Shown: piece after piece, positions 11,048 through 23,194 of the stretch
How positions within the stretch are numbered: the stretch's first letter is position 1
Layout: each line of letters begins with the position of its first letter
NCBI GenBank assembly: GCA_011316305.1
Contig: SAUG01000106.1
Span: 1 to 64,000 of the forward strand
From: Rusavskia elegans
Taxonomy: Eukaryota > Ascomycota > Lecanoromycetes > Teloschistales > Teloschistaceae
Direction: 5' to 3'
DNA length: 64,000 nucleotides
Program-made: the position numbers and the translations under genes
The notes under the pieces: model-generated
Told to the model about the DNA's origin: nothing
Database searches by the model: none
Seen by the model: only the letters and a program-made list of their open reading frames with translations

Positions 11048-11984
11048 GGTGAAGGTCTTCGTCTCGGGTCAGGCTCAATTGCCGAATGGTGTACTCTGAT
11101 ATATTCACAGGTCACAGAAGGATGAGGTCCTGCTATGAAGCAAGGCAGCATTATATACCCTTGAAACATTCCCACCATTGCCAAGAGCTTGTCTCTTCTT
11201 TGACGTTTTGACAGGTACTCTATGGTAAGAGCAGGTTCTGATTGATCACAGTAGCCGAGTCAGAAGGAAATGATCCGAAGCATGGCATAGACCTTGGCTG
11301 ATATCGGCATAAAGTAGCGAGATTCTTCCAAATCGAGGGTACGCCAAGCTTTGTAGGAGAATACGAGACGCCACAAAACCTCAGTTGGCGAAAACAATAT
11401 TGAGGCTGGTCAGCAGGCCACCTCAAGTTTGACAGCTTTTGACAGCCTTGTGGGCTTCGGAACCTTCCTGCAGCTGTTGAGGTCTGGTCGCTACGGAGGA
11501 TGACACCAACAATCCTCACCACGCGCTAAAAGCCGCCCGTAGCCTACTGTCGCCCGGACTACCTGGAGCCCCCGCCTAGATTGCTAGCGCATGGTGAGGA
11601 CTTTCGGTGTCAACTTACCTTACTTATACCAGAGAAAAAACAACCTTTAAATGATTGGTATCTGTAAAGCGCCAAGATATTACCTCACGTAACTTGAGAA
11701 TCAATCAATCGGGGTTTAGGGCGGAGCCTCAACGAGCCTCGAGCATTCGAGTGGCCGAGTTGGGCTGAGTAAGCGAAGCTTACGAAGGCCATCTCGGTCC
11801 GAGATAGCGACAGGCTCGTCCTACGTACTTTGGAACATTCAGCCTGCACAGCATGGCCACCAAACCAACCTCCACCGAAAAACCACACTAACCGAACAGC
11901 CATAAGGTAATCACCCTGCACTATTCTGACTAAAGCAGCACTCTCCACCTCCCCCGCATGCACGGCTAAACATTCCCTCACCAC
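11048..11984. other. Intergenic region with no supported gene
   Basis: Apart from the promoter of the minus-strand gene, this 0.9 kb of normal composition holds only short overlapping ORFs on both strands with no recognisable domain, signal peptide or splice structure. Confidence 0.5.
11152..11157 (-). promoter_or_regulatory. TATA box of the CBM-like gene
   Basis: TATATA on the minus strand (within GGGTATATAA) lies 105 bp upstream of the ATG at 11047, a usual distance for a fungal TATA box. Confidence 0.5.
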
Positions 11985-12356
11985 ATGGCCTACAGCACTA
12001 TCGGCCTAAACTTCAATAACTACGACTATGTCCTCCCTCTCGAAAACCACCTCGTCTCCGCCCTCCTCCTCTCAGCCGCACAGCTCCTCTCTCACGCCCT
12101 GGACACCAACCCCAATCTCGCGCGCCAAGCTTTGCGCGCGCCATGGACGCAAGTCACAGAGCAAGACGAATACATGTTAGCGATCGAGCCTGTAGTGCCG
12201 AAGATGACAGTTGGCGGTTTGAGGGTCGTGATTGCGGTGCTGGCGGAATAGGCGAGGGAGTATGAGAGCGTGGAGTGTGGGTTTAAGATTTGGGCGTGGC
12301 CGGGGGGGAGGGCGAGGAGGAGGTTGGGGGTTGGGTGGTTGTTGAGGGAGAGCTGA
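11985..12356 (+). pseudogene. Broken hypothetical gene with an in-frame TAG
   Basis: An ORF of 88 codons (11985-12251) starts with MAYSTIGLNFNNYDYVL and contains LLSAAQLLSHALDTNPNLAR. After the TAG at 12249-12251 the same frame continues for 34 protein-like codons (YESVECGFKIWAWPGG...) to a TGA at 12354-12356. The single TAG looks like one point mutation (CAG or TGG to TAG). No family was recognised with certainty. It could also be an unspliced exon of a larger gene, but I found no convincing upstream exon. It sits at the edge of the AT-rich block, so RIP leakage is a plausible cause. Confidence 0.4.
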
Positions 12357-12868
12357 AGATGCAGCTAGCTAAGCGTCGATACCAATAGAAGTCTAGGACC
12401 GAAGAGCACGAAAGAATTACAAAGAATTGAAGCGAGCGACCGATAATCTTCTGTCTCGACTTTATGTTGTAGCGTCCAAGAGATACGGCGGGCTGTAACC
12501 GCGATGTCTTCGGACCGCAACAATTGACGGTTTGACCGCAACAACCTTAGTCTCGCAATATTACGGGAGTGCTATATTAGCTGCGCAGGGGTTCAATATC
12601 TAATTAGATATACTTCTTCTATTGCGCCGTAAAACGCTGTAAATTGTCTATATTAATTAAATTTTCTACTATCGTAAATTGTTTAGGGAATACCAATACT
12701 ATTATATTATAATATATAATACAACTCTTTTTAAATTAGTTATTATTCGATATAAACACTGAAAGAATTTAGAAATAAAATTAATATAAATTTCTTTTTT
12801 TTTAATTTATACGTTTATTTAAATTGTATATTTTATATATTCTTATATATATACGATTTAATTATTCC
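12357..12868. other. Edge of the AT-rich block
   Basis: Composition turns strongly AT-rich at about 12590. No gene or complete repeat was recognised in this stretch. Confidence 0.5.
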
Positions 12869-13279
12869 AATTTTGATTTGAAGTTTTTTACGAGCTGAAA
12901 CTAGAAGTACTAACCGACTGAAATACGTATTTATTTTAAAATTTAAAAATATTTTACTAAAAATTCAATTTTAAATTCTCGAAAAAATTAAATCTAAATT
13001 CAATTTTATTTTGAAAAATATTAATTTATTATATTCTTTTAGATTTAATTCTAATTTAATCGAATTTCATAATTACGATACGATCAATTATATAATCTAT
13101 TTCTTTAAAACTTTATATAAAAATCGATTATAATCGATAGAAAAAAATTTAAATATTATTTTAAATTTGGAAAGATTCGAATTTTCGATCCGTCGGATTT
13201 AGTTTTTAAATCCGAAAAACGTTGGATCCGTTAGATTATTAGATTACGCCACTTTTACTACTACGTCGCTCAGGCCGAA
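12869..13279 (-). mobile_element. SINE-like element, copy S1 (RIP-degraded)
   Basis: About 410 bp. In reverse complement it starts GGCCTGAGCGACGTAGTAG and aligns by eye over its full length with S2 (29863-30272) and S3 (51783-52212). Shared blocks are AACGGATCCAACGTTTTTCGG and TTTTTTCTATCGATTATAATCG. It is the most diverged of the three copies. Confidence 0.6.
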
Positions 13280-14072
13280 TTTTATCTATAAAATTTGATT
13301 TTTAATATTTTATTATTTTTATTATCGCGTCGAATATAAATTCTAGAAAATTTCAAATTTAGTAATCGATAGATCGCTTTCAATACGTATTTTTAAAAGA
13401 TTTTAAAAATTATAGTTAAAATAGATGCTAGCTTGATTAAATAAATATTAAAATTTATAGAAAATTTTAAACGAGACTTTAAATTAAACTGGCTGTCGGA
13501 TCGGATTTCGAATACGTATTAAAAAAATCGACCCGATCTAAATCGATTTCGACTTTTTTAAATATCGAATCGAGTCGGTTTTAACTTTTTTGAATATCGA
13601 ACCGATTCGGTTTCGGATTAAATCCGGTTTTCTAGATTCGATCTATTAAAACTACTAAAATCTAGTTCAAAGATTATATCTATTAATCGAAAATTAATCT
13701 AGTTAATTAATTATACTAGCTAGAAGAAATCTAGTTAGAGTAAATATAATACTTGAATATATTATTTTTATATTGTTTTATTTGTTTTTTTGGTATCCGG
13801 TTAATCGTCGATTCCGTAAACAATTCACTTCAGTGTTAATACGCTAGCGTTGGATATACGGTATAAGAACTGATACTTCAGTCTAATTAATTTAAACCAA
13901 AAACTATATAAAATTAACTTGAATCTATTTCGTAATACGCTCGTAGTACAAGCTCCTATAGTTTATTTAAAATGCAACGTAGCAGAATTTTCGTATATAT
14001 AGATTTCTATCTGGAATTATATTGAGTTTTCATATATATATATATATTTCATCAACGTTATATACGGCAACG

Positions 14073-14483
14073 TATTACGTCTACGACTTCGCAGAAGTAC
14101 GCTGGAAGATTAGACGAGTAAGCGAATCCAATTATCTATAGCCGCCTATAGCCGATATAGCCGACCTTTATAATAGGTCTTTTAATAGACGGCTGTCGAT
14201 CGGTACTATTAGCTATTTTTACTATATATATCGCTCCTTTATTCCTATTAGGTAGCTTCTTTTATTAATCGTTAATATAATTATTAAATACGTTTTTACT
14301 ATTTTCTATTAATTACTTCTATAATAAAGATTCTTTATAATATTATAACTATACTTTCGCGGCTATACGGAATTAGTTATAATAATTTATATTAGAATTC
14401 TTTTACTATTCGGTAGTTCGGACTACGTCTACGGTTATAGCTAGATTCGAATATAATACCTTTTAATATATAGAGACGTTATA
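14073..14483 (+). repeat. 5' LTR of element A
   Basis: 411 bp, TATTACGTCTACGACTTC... to ...GAGACGTTATA; ancestral ends TG...CA changed to TA...TA by RIP. It is preceded by CAACG. Confidence 0.85.
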
Positions 14484-16307
14484 TTTTAATAATTCCGGAA
14501 AATAGATAAAGATCGGATTTTTATCTAGTTAATATTATAAAGATAACCTATAGAAACTTTAGTTAATTTAGGAACTACTCGAAATATTATATTAAAAGAA
14601 TATATAAAAAGATTTAACGTCCTTTTAACTAGAAAAACGGAATCTTATTTTATAGGAACTATTTAAACGATAGATTTTATTAAAGTTAAATATTAGACTA
14701 AACCCCTATAAATACGAAATAATAGATATAAAAATAAAATCGTTTTTAATATAATAAAAATATAAAGAAATATCTATTTAAATATTCTATAGTTTATATT
14801 ATAGAATTTAAAGATCGTTTAGAAAACGAAACAGATAAAAATAGAAAACTATCTGTTTAGTATATCTAAAAGGCTGGCCGAGATAAAAAAAATAAATATC
14901 TTTTACCCCTACTAACAGACTTTAAAAGTAGAATTAAAAGAGCCAAATAGTTTACGAAGCTCGATTTAAGAGATACCTTCAATTTATTACGAATTAAAAA
15001 GGAGGATAAATGGAAAACAATATTTAAAACGAAATATAGACTGTTCGAATATTTAGTAATACTTTTCGGATTAATAAATACTTCTACGACTTTATAAAAA
15101 GCGGTTAATAAAATATTATACGACTATCTAGATATTTTTATTATAGTCTATATAGACGACGTACTAATATTTTCTAAAATAAAAGGAAAATAAAGCTAAT
15201 ATATTTATAAAATACTATAAAGATTCCGAGAAAATAATTTTAAAATTAAAGAAAAAAAATCAGAATTCTTTAAAAAAGAGATTATATTTCTAGGATATAT
15301 AATTAGACCAAAAAGTATTACTATAGAAGCTAATAAACTCTAAACGATAAAAAAATAACTAATTTTTAAAAAAAAAAAATTTTTAAAACTTTTTAGATTT
15401 TATAGGATTCTACTAAAATATAATAGAAGGATATATAAAAAAGACTATCTCTTTAATAAATATTTTATAAAACGATAAAATATTTAAATAGATATAAATA
15501 GAAAATAAAGCGTTTAAAAAATTTAAATAAAATTTTATAAACGAAAAAGCGTTAGATATATTTAATCCCGAAAAATAAATTATATTATATACCGATACTT
15601 CGGATAAAACTTTAGATTTATATATAATATAAAAAGGTAAACTATTAGAGTATTTTTTAAGGAAATTTATACTAGCGGAAGTTAACTATATAATAATAGA
15701 TAAAAAAATATTAACGATTATTATAAATTTTATATATTAGAAAATATATATAATCGGAATACCGAAAAAAGTAATAATATATACTAACTATAAAAATCTT
15801 TTATAATTTTTAATTAATAAAAAATTTAACTAAAGATAAATAAAATAGTTAGAAGAAATTATATACTATAACTTTTAATTACGATATATTAAAGGAATAG
15901 ATAATATAGTAGCTAATATTTTAAATCGAAAAGCAGACTATAAAGCCGCGGAAAAAATAAATAGACTATTATTAAAAAGGAATAGAAAAGTTTTAAAAAA
16001 AATAGAAATATTAAAAGAAATAACCGATATTATTCGATAAGCGTATAATTCTAAAATAGCTGGATATTAGAAAATAATAAAAATTCTAAAGAGAATTTAG
16101 AAAAAAACTAATATACCGGTATTTAAAAAATACGTCGAAGAGTATATAAAAAACTACCTCGAGTATTTAATATCGAAAAAGAGTAAATAAAGATCTATAG
16201 ATAAGCTTTATCCTACGTAAATACCGGAATATCTCTATTAATATATTACGATAGATTTTATTATAAAATTTCTAGAATCCGTTAACTATTATACGTAAAT
16301 ATTATAT

Positions 16308-16718
16308 TATAACGTCCCTGTATATCAGAGGACGTTATACTCGAGTCTAGCTATAGCCGTAGACGTAGTCCGAACTACTAAATAGTAAAGGAGTTCTAGT
16401 ATAGGTTATTATAACTAATCCCGTATAGTTATAAAAATATAGTCGCGATATTATAAAATATCTTCGTTATATAGATAAATAAAAAGAAAATAGATAAGAA
16501 TATTTAATAATTATATTAATAAATAACGAGAGAAGCTATCTAATAGAAATTAAGGAACGATATATATAATAAAGGTAGCTAATAGGGCCGATAGATAGCT
16601 GTTATACTAAAATTCTATTAAGAAGGTCGGCTATAGCAGCTATAGGCGGCTATAGATAATTAATATTATTTATCTAGCTAATTTTCTAGAGTTTCTCTAT
16701 AAAATCGTAGACGTAATA
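16308..16718 (-). repeat. 3' LTR of element B
   Basis: 411 bp, reads TATAACGTCCCTGTATATC... to ...GTAGACGTAATA, the reverse complement of the A-family LTR. Confidence 0.85.
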
Positions 16719-19700
16719 CGGCCTTCCCTATATTACTTTCTTAAATCTCTTTAAAGCTATCTAAATATTTTTAAGATTTTTCCTAGATTTCTAAATATTT
16801 TCTTTATTAGAAAATTCTTTCTATTTAACTAAAAACTTATCTATTTCTTTATTTTCTCCGATAATTTATTCGACTTCGTATTTTTTACGTTTTTAATAAT
16901 ACTAATCTCTAGCCAGAGGTATTCTATCGGGAGCTTTTTTAAATAAGCTAATATAGAATTTTAGAAAAATTTCTATTAATAGAAATTTAAGGTATACTAC
17001 TATTTCCTTAATATTTTAAACCTCGAATATTCCGATATATAATCTATCTAACTTTTTATTTATTAAGTTTTTAGTTAATAGTAGTATTATATCTCTTTTA
17101 TTAATATTATAGTATTTCTTTAATTTATTAACTTTTTCTTTTACTTTTTATTTAACTTTTTAGATTCTAATCTTTACTTTATTCTAGTTTTCTTTTATTC
17201 TATTAATAAATATTTACGCTGCTAGATTATTTATTTTTCCTATTATTTCCCTTTTTAGTATCCGTCTATAAAAAAGTTTATCTAGTATTATCTAAATATC
17301 TTTATTATAGGATAAATTAATTACTATCTAGACTATTAGAAGAAATTTAATCTAATTTTATCTTTTTTCCGAGTAATAGACTTTTAGATAAATTTTTAAT
17401 ATCTAATTTATCCTTTCTATTTAACTATCCGTTTACGGATAGAATAATATTAATATAGTTTATTCTATATCTACTATTTATATTAATTCTTTTATAAAAT
17501 TAGATATTAAAAATTTATTTCTATTTAATATAATTTTTTCTATAATTCCGTTTTCGCAAAAGACCGTTTTAAATAGTAGAAAGGCTAACTATTCTACTAT
17601 TATAGTTAATTTATATAGTATAAATCGTACGTATTTCGATAAATTCTCTATAATTATAACTATTATATTATATAATACTTTTATATATAGATCTACTAAT
17701 TCCGGGAAACCTGCAATAAAATCTATTATAATCTATTAATAGAACTATTCCGGAGTTTACGTTAGTTATAGTTTACCGACTAGTCTTTATTTACTTTTCT
17801 TTAATATTACGTATTCTAGATAGTTTTTTATATATTCTTTAATATATTTTTTTAATATTAGTATATTTGTTTTTTTTTAGATTTTTTTTAATATCTTTAT
17901 TATTTCTTAATATCCCGCGGTCTTCGGATTATATATCTATCGAATAATATTATTAATTTCTTTAAAAACTTCTATTCTTTCTAGTATATCTCTATTTTAT
18001 TTAAATAGAGATCTATATATTTTTTCTATTATATTATAATCCGTTTTCCGATTCAGTATATTAGCTACTATATTATCTATTCTTCTAATATAGTATATTT
18101 CGAAATCGTAGTAAATAATTTTTTTAGACTATTTTATCTACTTTTAATTAAGTTCTTTATCTAAAAGGAAAAATAAAAGGTTTTTATAATTAATATATAC
18201 TACGATCTTTTTCGATATTCTATTTATATATATTTTCTAATATATAAAGTTTATAATAATAGTTAATATTTTTTTATCGGTTATTATATAATTGATTTCT
18301 ACTAGTACTAATTTCCTTAAATAGTAGCCTAGCGGTTTATTATTTTATATTATATAAAAGCCTATAGTTCTATTCGAAGTATCTATATATAATATAATCT
18401 ATTTATTTAAATCGAAAATTCCTAAAGTTTCTTTATTTACGAAACTCTATTTAAATTTTTTAAATATTTTTATTTCTATTCGCGTCTATTTAAATATTCT
18501 ATCGTTTTATTATAAATCTATTAAAGGTACTATTTTTTTTATATATCCTTTTATTATATTCTAGTAGAATCCGGTAAAATCTAAAAAACTCTATATATCT
18601 TTTTTATTTTTTACTACCGGCTATTTTTTTATTATTTAAAATTTATTTATTTTTATAGTAATACTTTCTAGTCTAATTATATATTCTAGAAAAATAATTT
18701 CTTTTTTAAAAAATTCTGATTCTTTTTCTTTTACCCTGAAATTATAATTTTAGAATTTCTATAAAACTTTTCGAATATATTATTTATAATTTTTCTTTAT
18801 TTCCGAATTTATTAGTATATTATCTATATAGACTATAATAAAGATATTAAAATAGTTATATAATATTTTATTAACTGCGCGCTAGAATAATATAAACGTA
18901 TTTATTAATTTAAAAGGTATTACTAAATATTTAAAAAAATCCGTATTTTATTTTAAATACTATTTTCTATTTATATCCGTATTTAATTCTAAATAAACTA
19001 AACGCGTCCTTTAGATCGAATTTTATAAAAAACTTAGCCTTACTAATTTTACTTTTAAATCTATTAAAAGCGATAGCAGATATTTATTCTTTTAGATAAC
19101 TATATTTAACTATTTAAAGTCGACGTATAGACGGAAATTTCCGTTCTTTTTAGAAATAAATATTGCCGGTTATCCAATTTTTAACTTAGAATATTATATA
19201 TATTTTCTTTTAAAGTTATAATCGATATAATATTATAATACTTTTAACTATTTATTATTTAATCTATATATTAGTCTAGCTTTTAGCTTTTTCGGGTCCG
19301 TAATAATAATTTCATAATTTTTCTCGATATAATCCGGTAAGAATAACTTTCCTTCCGGTTTCTTTAATACGTTCTAGAAATCGTTAATTATTTATAGAAT
19401 TTCGTCTATAATAGCTAATTTCTTTTTAGTCTACTATTTCCGGGTAAAAGTATTATAAACCTTTTTTATCCCGGTTAATCTTTTAGATATACGAAGTAGA
19501 TAGCTTCCTATTCTAATTTATATCGATATCTATTCGATTATTAGATTCTATTTTAAAAGCTAAAGGATTTCTAGATAGATATCCCTTTCTATCTTTATAA
19601 TATTAAAGACGATTCTTATCTTATAACTATTATTCTATATTTAAATAGATTTAGTTTAAAAGTAAACTTTATAGAACTCTATCTAGTTAATAGTTTCTAT

Positions 19701-19868
19701 AAAATAAGATTCTGTTTTTTTAATTAAAAGAATATTAAACCTTTCTATATATTTTTCCGATATAATATTCTTTATAGCCTCCGAGTTAACTAAAGTTTTA
19801 ATAGGTTATCTAAATAATATAAATTAGATAAAAATTCGATTTATATCTATTTTCCGGAATTATTAAAA

Positions 19869-20279
19869 TATAACGTCTCTATATATTAGAAGGCGTTATA
19901 CTCGAGCCTAGTTATAGCCGTAGACGTAGTTCGAACTATTAAATAGTAAAAGAGTCCTAGTATAAATTATCGCGACTAATTCTATATAGCTATAAAAATA
20001 TAGTCGAGATATTATAAAATATTTTTATTATATAAGTAATTAAAAAAAGAATATATAAAAATATTTAATAATTATATTAACGACTAATAAAAGAAACTAT
20101 TTAATAGAAATAAAGGAATAATATATATTATAAAAATAGCTAATAGAACTAATAGATAGCTATCTTACTAAAATCCTATTAGAAAGGTCGGCTATAGCGG
20201 CTATAGGCGGCTATAGATAATTAGCGTCGCTTGTCCAGCTAATTTTTTAGAGTTTTTCCGTAGAATCGTGGACGTAATA
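19869..20279 (-). repeat. 5' LTR of element B
   Basis: 411 bp, reads TATAACGTCTCTATATATT... to ...GTGGACGTAATA. Same length as its partner. Confidence 0.85.
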
Positions 20280-21235
20280 TATACGATATAATAGCAATAA
20301 TTATAGATAGATTCACTAAATATATAAGGTTTATATTATATAAAACTATAATAACGGCAGAATAACTAGCGTTTTTACTATTAAAAACTGTTTTTTATAA
20401 AAATAATATTACAGAAAAAATTATATTAGATAGGAATAAATTATTTATTTCCAAATTTATAAAGAGATTAACCGAAACAGTTAGAACTAATTAGATAATA
20501 TTAATATTATTCTACCCGCAGACTAACAGTTAGATAGAAAGAATAAATTAGATACTAGAACTATATCTACAGATATACTATTTAGAAAAAGAAAAAGATT
20601 AAATTTAATTTCTACTAACCGCCTAGATAGTAATTAATTCGTCTTATAATAAAGATATTAAAATAACGCCAGATAAACTTTTATATAGCAGAAAGTTAAG
20701 ATATAAAATAATAAATAGAAGAAATAATCTAGCAGCCTAAGCGTTTATTAATAAAATAAAAAAAAATTAGGATAAAGTTAAAATAAAAATCCAGAAAGCC
20801 AAGAAAAAAAGAAAATAAAAAGCTAATAAATTAAGAAAGAACTATAATATTTAAAAAAGAAACAAGATACTTCTATTAATAAAAAATCTTATAAATAAAA
20901 AATTAGATAAACTATATATAGGAGCTTTCGAAAACTAGGATATTAGAGAAATAACCGTATATTTTAAACTTTTAGTAATAGGAATCTTCCTGAAATTCTA
21001 TATAGAACTTTTTAAAAGAATATCTAATAGGGTTCTATTAGTAAAAGACTGATATTATTAGAAAAAAGAAGAATATAAAGTAGAAAAGATTATAGAGGAA
21101 AATAAAATAATAGATAAATTTTTAATTAAATAGAAAGGGTTTCTAAACGAAAAGAATATTTAGAAACTAAGAAGATATTTTAAAGGAATTTAGGAAGCTT
21201 TAAAAAGGTTTAGAAAAGCGCTATAAAAGAGGCCG

Positions 21236-21646
21236 TATTATATCTACGATTCCGTAGAGGTACGTTAAAAGATTAGACGAATAAATAAATCTAATTATCT
21301 ATAGCCGCCTGTAACCGATATAGCCGATCTTTATAATAGGTCTTTTAGCGGACAGCCGTCTATCGGTACTATCGGCTATTTTTACTATATATATTAGTTC
21401 TTTATTTCTATTAAATTGCTTCTTTCGTTAGTCGTTAATATAATTATTAAATACGTCTCTATTATTTTCTATTAATTACTTCTATAACGAAGATATTTTA
21501 TAATATTATAATTATATCTTCGTAGCTGCGCGGAATTAGTTATAATAACCTATACTAGGTCTTTTTTACTATTCGGTAGTTCGGACTACGTCTACAGCTA
21601 TAGTTAGGCTCGAACGTAACGCCTTTTAACGTACAGGGACGTTATA
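21236..21646 (+). repeat. 3' LTR of element A
   Basis: 411 bp, TATTATATCTACGATTCCG... to ...GGGACGTTATA, followed by TAACG (the duplicated target). Confidence 0.85.
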
Positions 21647-21890
21647 TAACGATTGTTGCATTTCACGTATAAAGAAATTTTTACAGCCAAAGCAGTTCGT
21701 CAAGCAGGATTTACAGCGTAGTCAATTATTTCTATTTAACTATTTCCTTTTTTATTCGCGATTACGAATTCTCTACTATATTTAAATACTATATATCTAG
21801 TACTTTCTCGACGTTATATATAATTATCAGCTTCTAATATTTCCGCTATATCTATCTACTATACTGCGAAGTATCTATCTATAGTCTTCG

Positions 21891-22301
21891 TATTACGTCT
21901 ATTATTTTATAGAGAAACTCTAGAAAATTAGCTGGCCAAGCGACGTCAATTATCTATAGCTATCTATAGCCGCTATAGCCGACCCTTCTAATAGAATTTT
22001 AGCGGAATAGCTATCTATCGGCCCTATCGGCTATCTTTACTATATATATTACTTTTTTATTTCTATTATATAGTTTCTTTTATTAATTATTAATATAATT
22101 ATTAAATATTCTTATATATTCTCTTTTTAATTACCTATATAATAAAGATATCTCGTAATATTATAACTATATCTTTATAGCTATATAAAATTAATAGCGA
22201 TAATCTACGCTAGGATTTCTTTACTATTTAGTAGTTCGGACTATATCTACAGCTATAGCTAGGCTCGAACGTAATACCTTTTGATATATAAAGACGTTAT
22301 A
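21891..22301 (+). repeat. Solo LTR of the A/B/D family
   Basis: 411 bp with exact flanking duplication CTTCG/CTTCG. The X-family copy at 56540-56580 reads straight through the empty site (ATAGTTATCGCCTCGAC), which confirms a clean insertion followed by LTR-LTR recombination. Confidence 0.9.
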
Positions 22302-23194
22302 CTTCGCCTCAGCTATATTTATTATATAATCTGTATCTAAACATTCCGCTAAACTATTAAGGTACTCTTTAGCCCGCGTAGTTTTAAAAGGATCGCCAGC
22401 CGTAAGACGGTCGCCAGCTAGTACGCTAGCTACTACGGCCAGAAGTTTTACTCGGTCGATTAGATTAAAAAGAAATAGAGAGGTCGGATAGCGCGTTTTA
22501 AAGGCGATAAAGAGGCTATTTATTAGAATAGCTTGCTCTAGCTGCCACGAGGTGGTCGACGTCCGCGCGGGTAGGTATAGTTATTACGGATATACTACCG
22601 TCTGGTTTAGTTTATAGCTATAGCTATTACTGGAATATATACGTACGTAAAGGGTTTTAGTAAGTTATAGTATTTACGAGAGATATTACAGAGCTTATAT
22701 TATTAGTAAAAGAAAAAAAAGAAGCGATAACTGCGAGATATATTTATCTATAAAAATTCGACGTTATATTATCGGTAGAAGGATATATTATATTACTAAG
22801 TAAATTTAAATTAAAATTCTATAGAATCGTTATTTATATTAATAGAACTAGACTATAAATTCTGCAACCGTATATTCGATACTGGTATACTAACGTTTAA
22901 TTTGCTTACCGAACCACTGGTTTATCGAATATTAAAACCAAAACAAATTAATTAAATTTAATCTATTAAATATAGTATCAAATTATATTATTTATAGTAT
23001 TATACTATATTTTAAAAATTTTGTAGATTAGATTAAAATTTTATTAGTTTCTATTTTATAATCCGATTCGACTTTTAGTTTTCATTTTAGAAATCGACTT
23101 ATACTATTTGACAGGTCGGATCGAACTAATTCGTTAAAATTCGGATCGGATTTTTAAAATACCGATAGAAACTCGTATCGAAATAGCCAGTCTA

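Larger units (their letters stand above)
16308..20279 (-). mobile_element. Ty3/gypsy element B, nested in A in reverse
   Basis: A 3972-bp element between 411-bp LTRs (16308-16718 and 19869-20279), lying in the integrase region of A. Flanks TATAT (16303-16307) and TATAC (20280-20284) differ by one C-to-T change. The coding strand is minus: chromodomain and integrase lie at about 16740-18150 and reverse transcriptase near 18840 (the YIDD motif now reads YIDNIL). As in A, the first internal sequence after the 5' LTR is TTTTAATAATTCCGGAAAATAG followed at once by protease, with no gag. All frames are RIP-closed. It inserted after A and is the youngest event in the nest. Confidence 0.85.
14073..21646 (+). 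mobile_element. Ty3/gypsy element A, pol-only, split by element B
   Basis: LTRs of 411 bp (14073-14483 and 21236-21646) with flanking 5-mers CAACG and TAACG, a duplication with one C-to-T change. The internal part is 14484-16307 plus 20280-21235. On the plus strand it shows protease, reverse transcriptase (YIDDVLIFS near 15150), RNase H, integrase core (FYPQTN and RINQILELY near 20520) and a chromodomain (DKFLIKWKGF near 21115). The order RT-RH-IN-chromodomain marks a Ty3/gypsy chromovirus. Stops are RIP type. Protease begins almost directly after the left LTR; no gag is visible. Copies of the same LTR bound D, which has gag but no pol. Confidence 0.85.
13771..22953. mobile_element. X-family element X1, interrupted by LTR elements
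   Basis: The left end TTTTTTTGGTATCCGGTTAAT and right end ...CGAATATTAAAACCAAAAC... are inverted copies of the terminal motif TTGATTTTGGTxCCCGGTGAA seen at X2, X3 and X4. Without its insertions (14073-21646 and the solo LTR 21891-22301) X1 is about 1.2 kb. The right arm repeats X3 and X4 (ACGTATAAAGAAATTTTTA, GGATAGCGCGTTTTAAAGG). No transposase was recognised, so superfamily is unknown; boundaries are good to about 10 bp. Confidence 0.55.
13485..23194. mobile_element. hAT-like MITE Y1, split by a nested insertion
   Basis: The left end TAAACTGGCTGTCGGATCGG (13485) and right end reading CGTATCGAAATAGCCAGTCTA (to 23194) are inverted copies of the ends of Y2 and Y3. Flanking octamers CTTTAAAT and TTTTAAAA match at 6 of 8, a degraded 8-bp duplication. 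Removing the inserted X1 (about 13771-22953) leaves about 530 bp, close to the 520 bp of intact Y2, so Y1 is a short non-autonomous copy that later received everything between. Confidence 0.7.
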
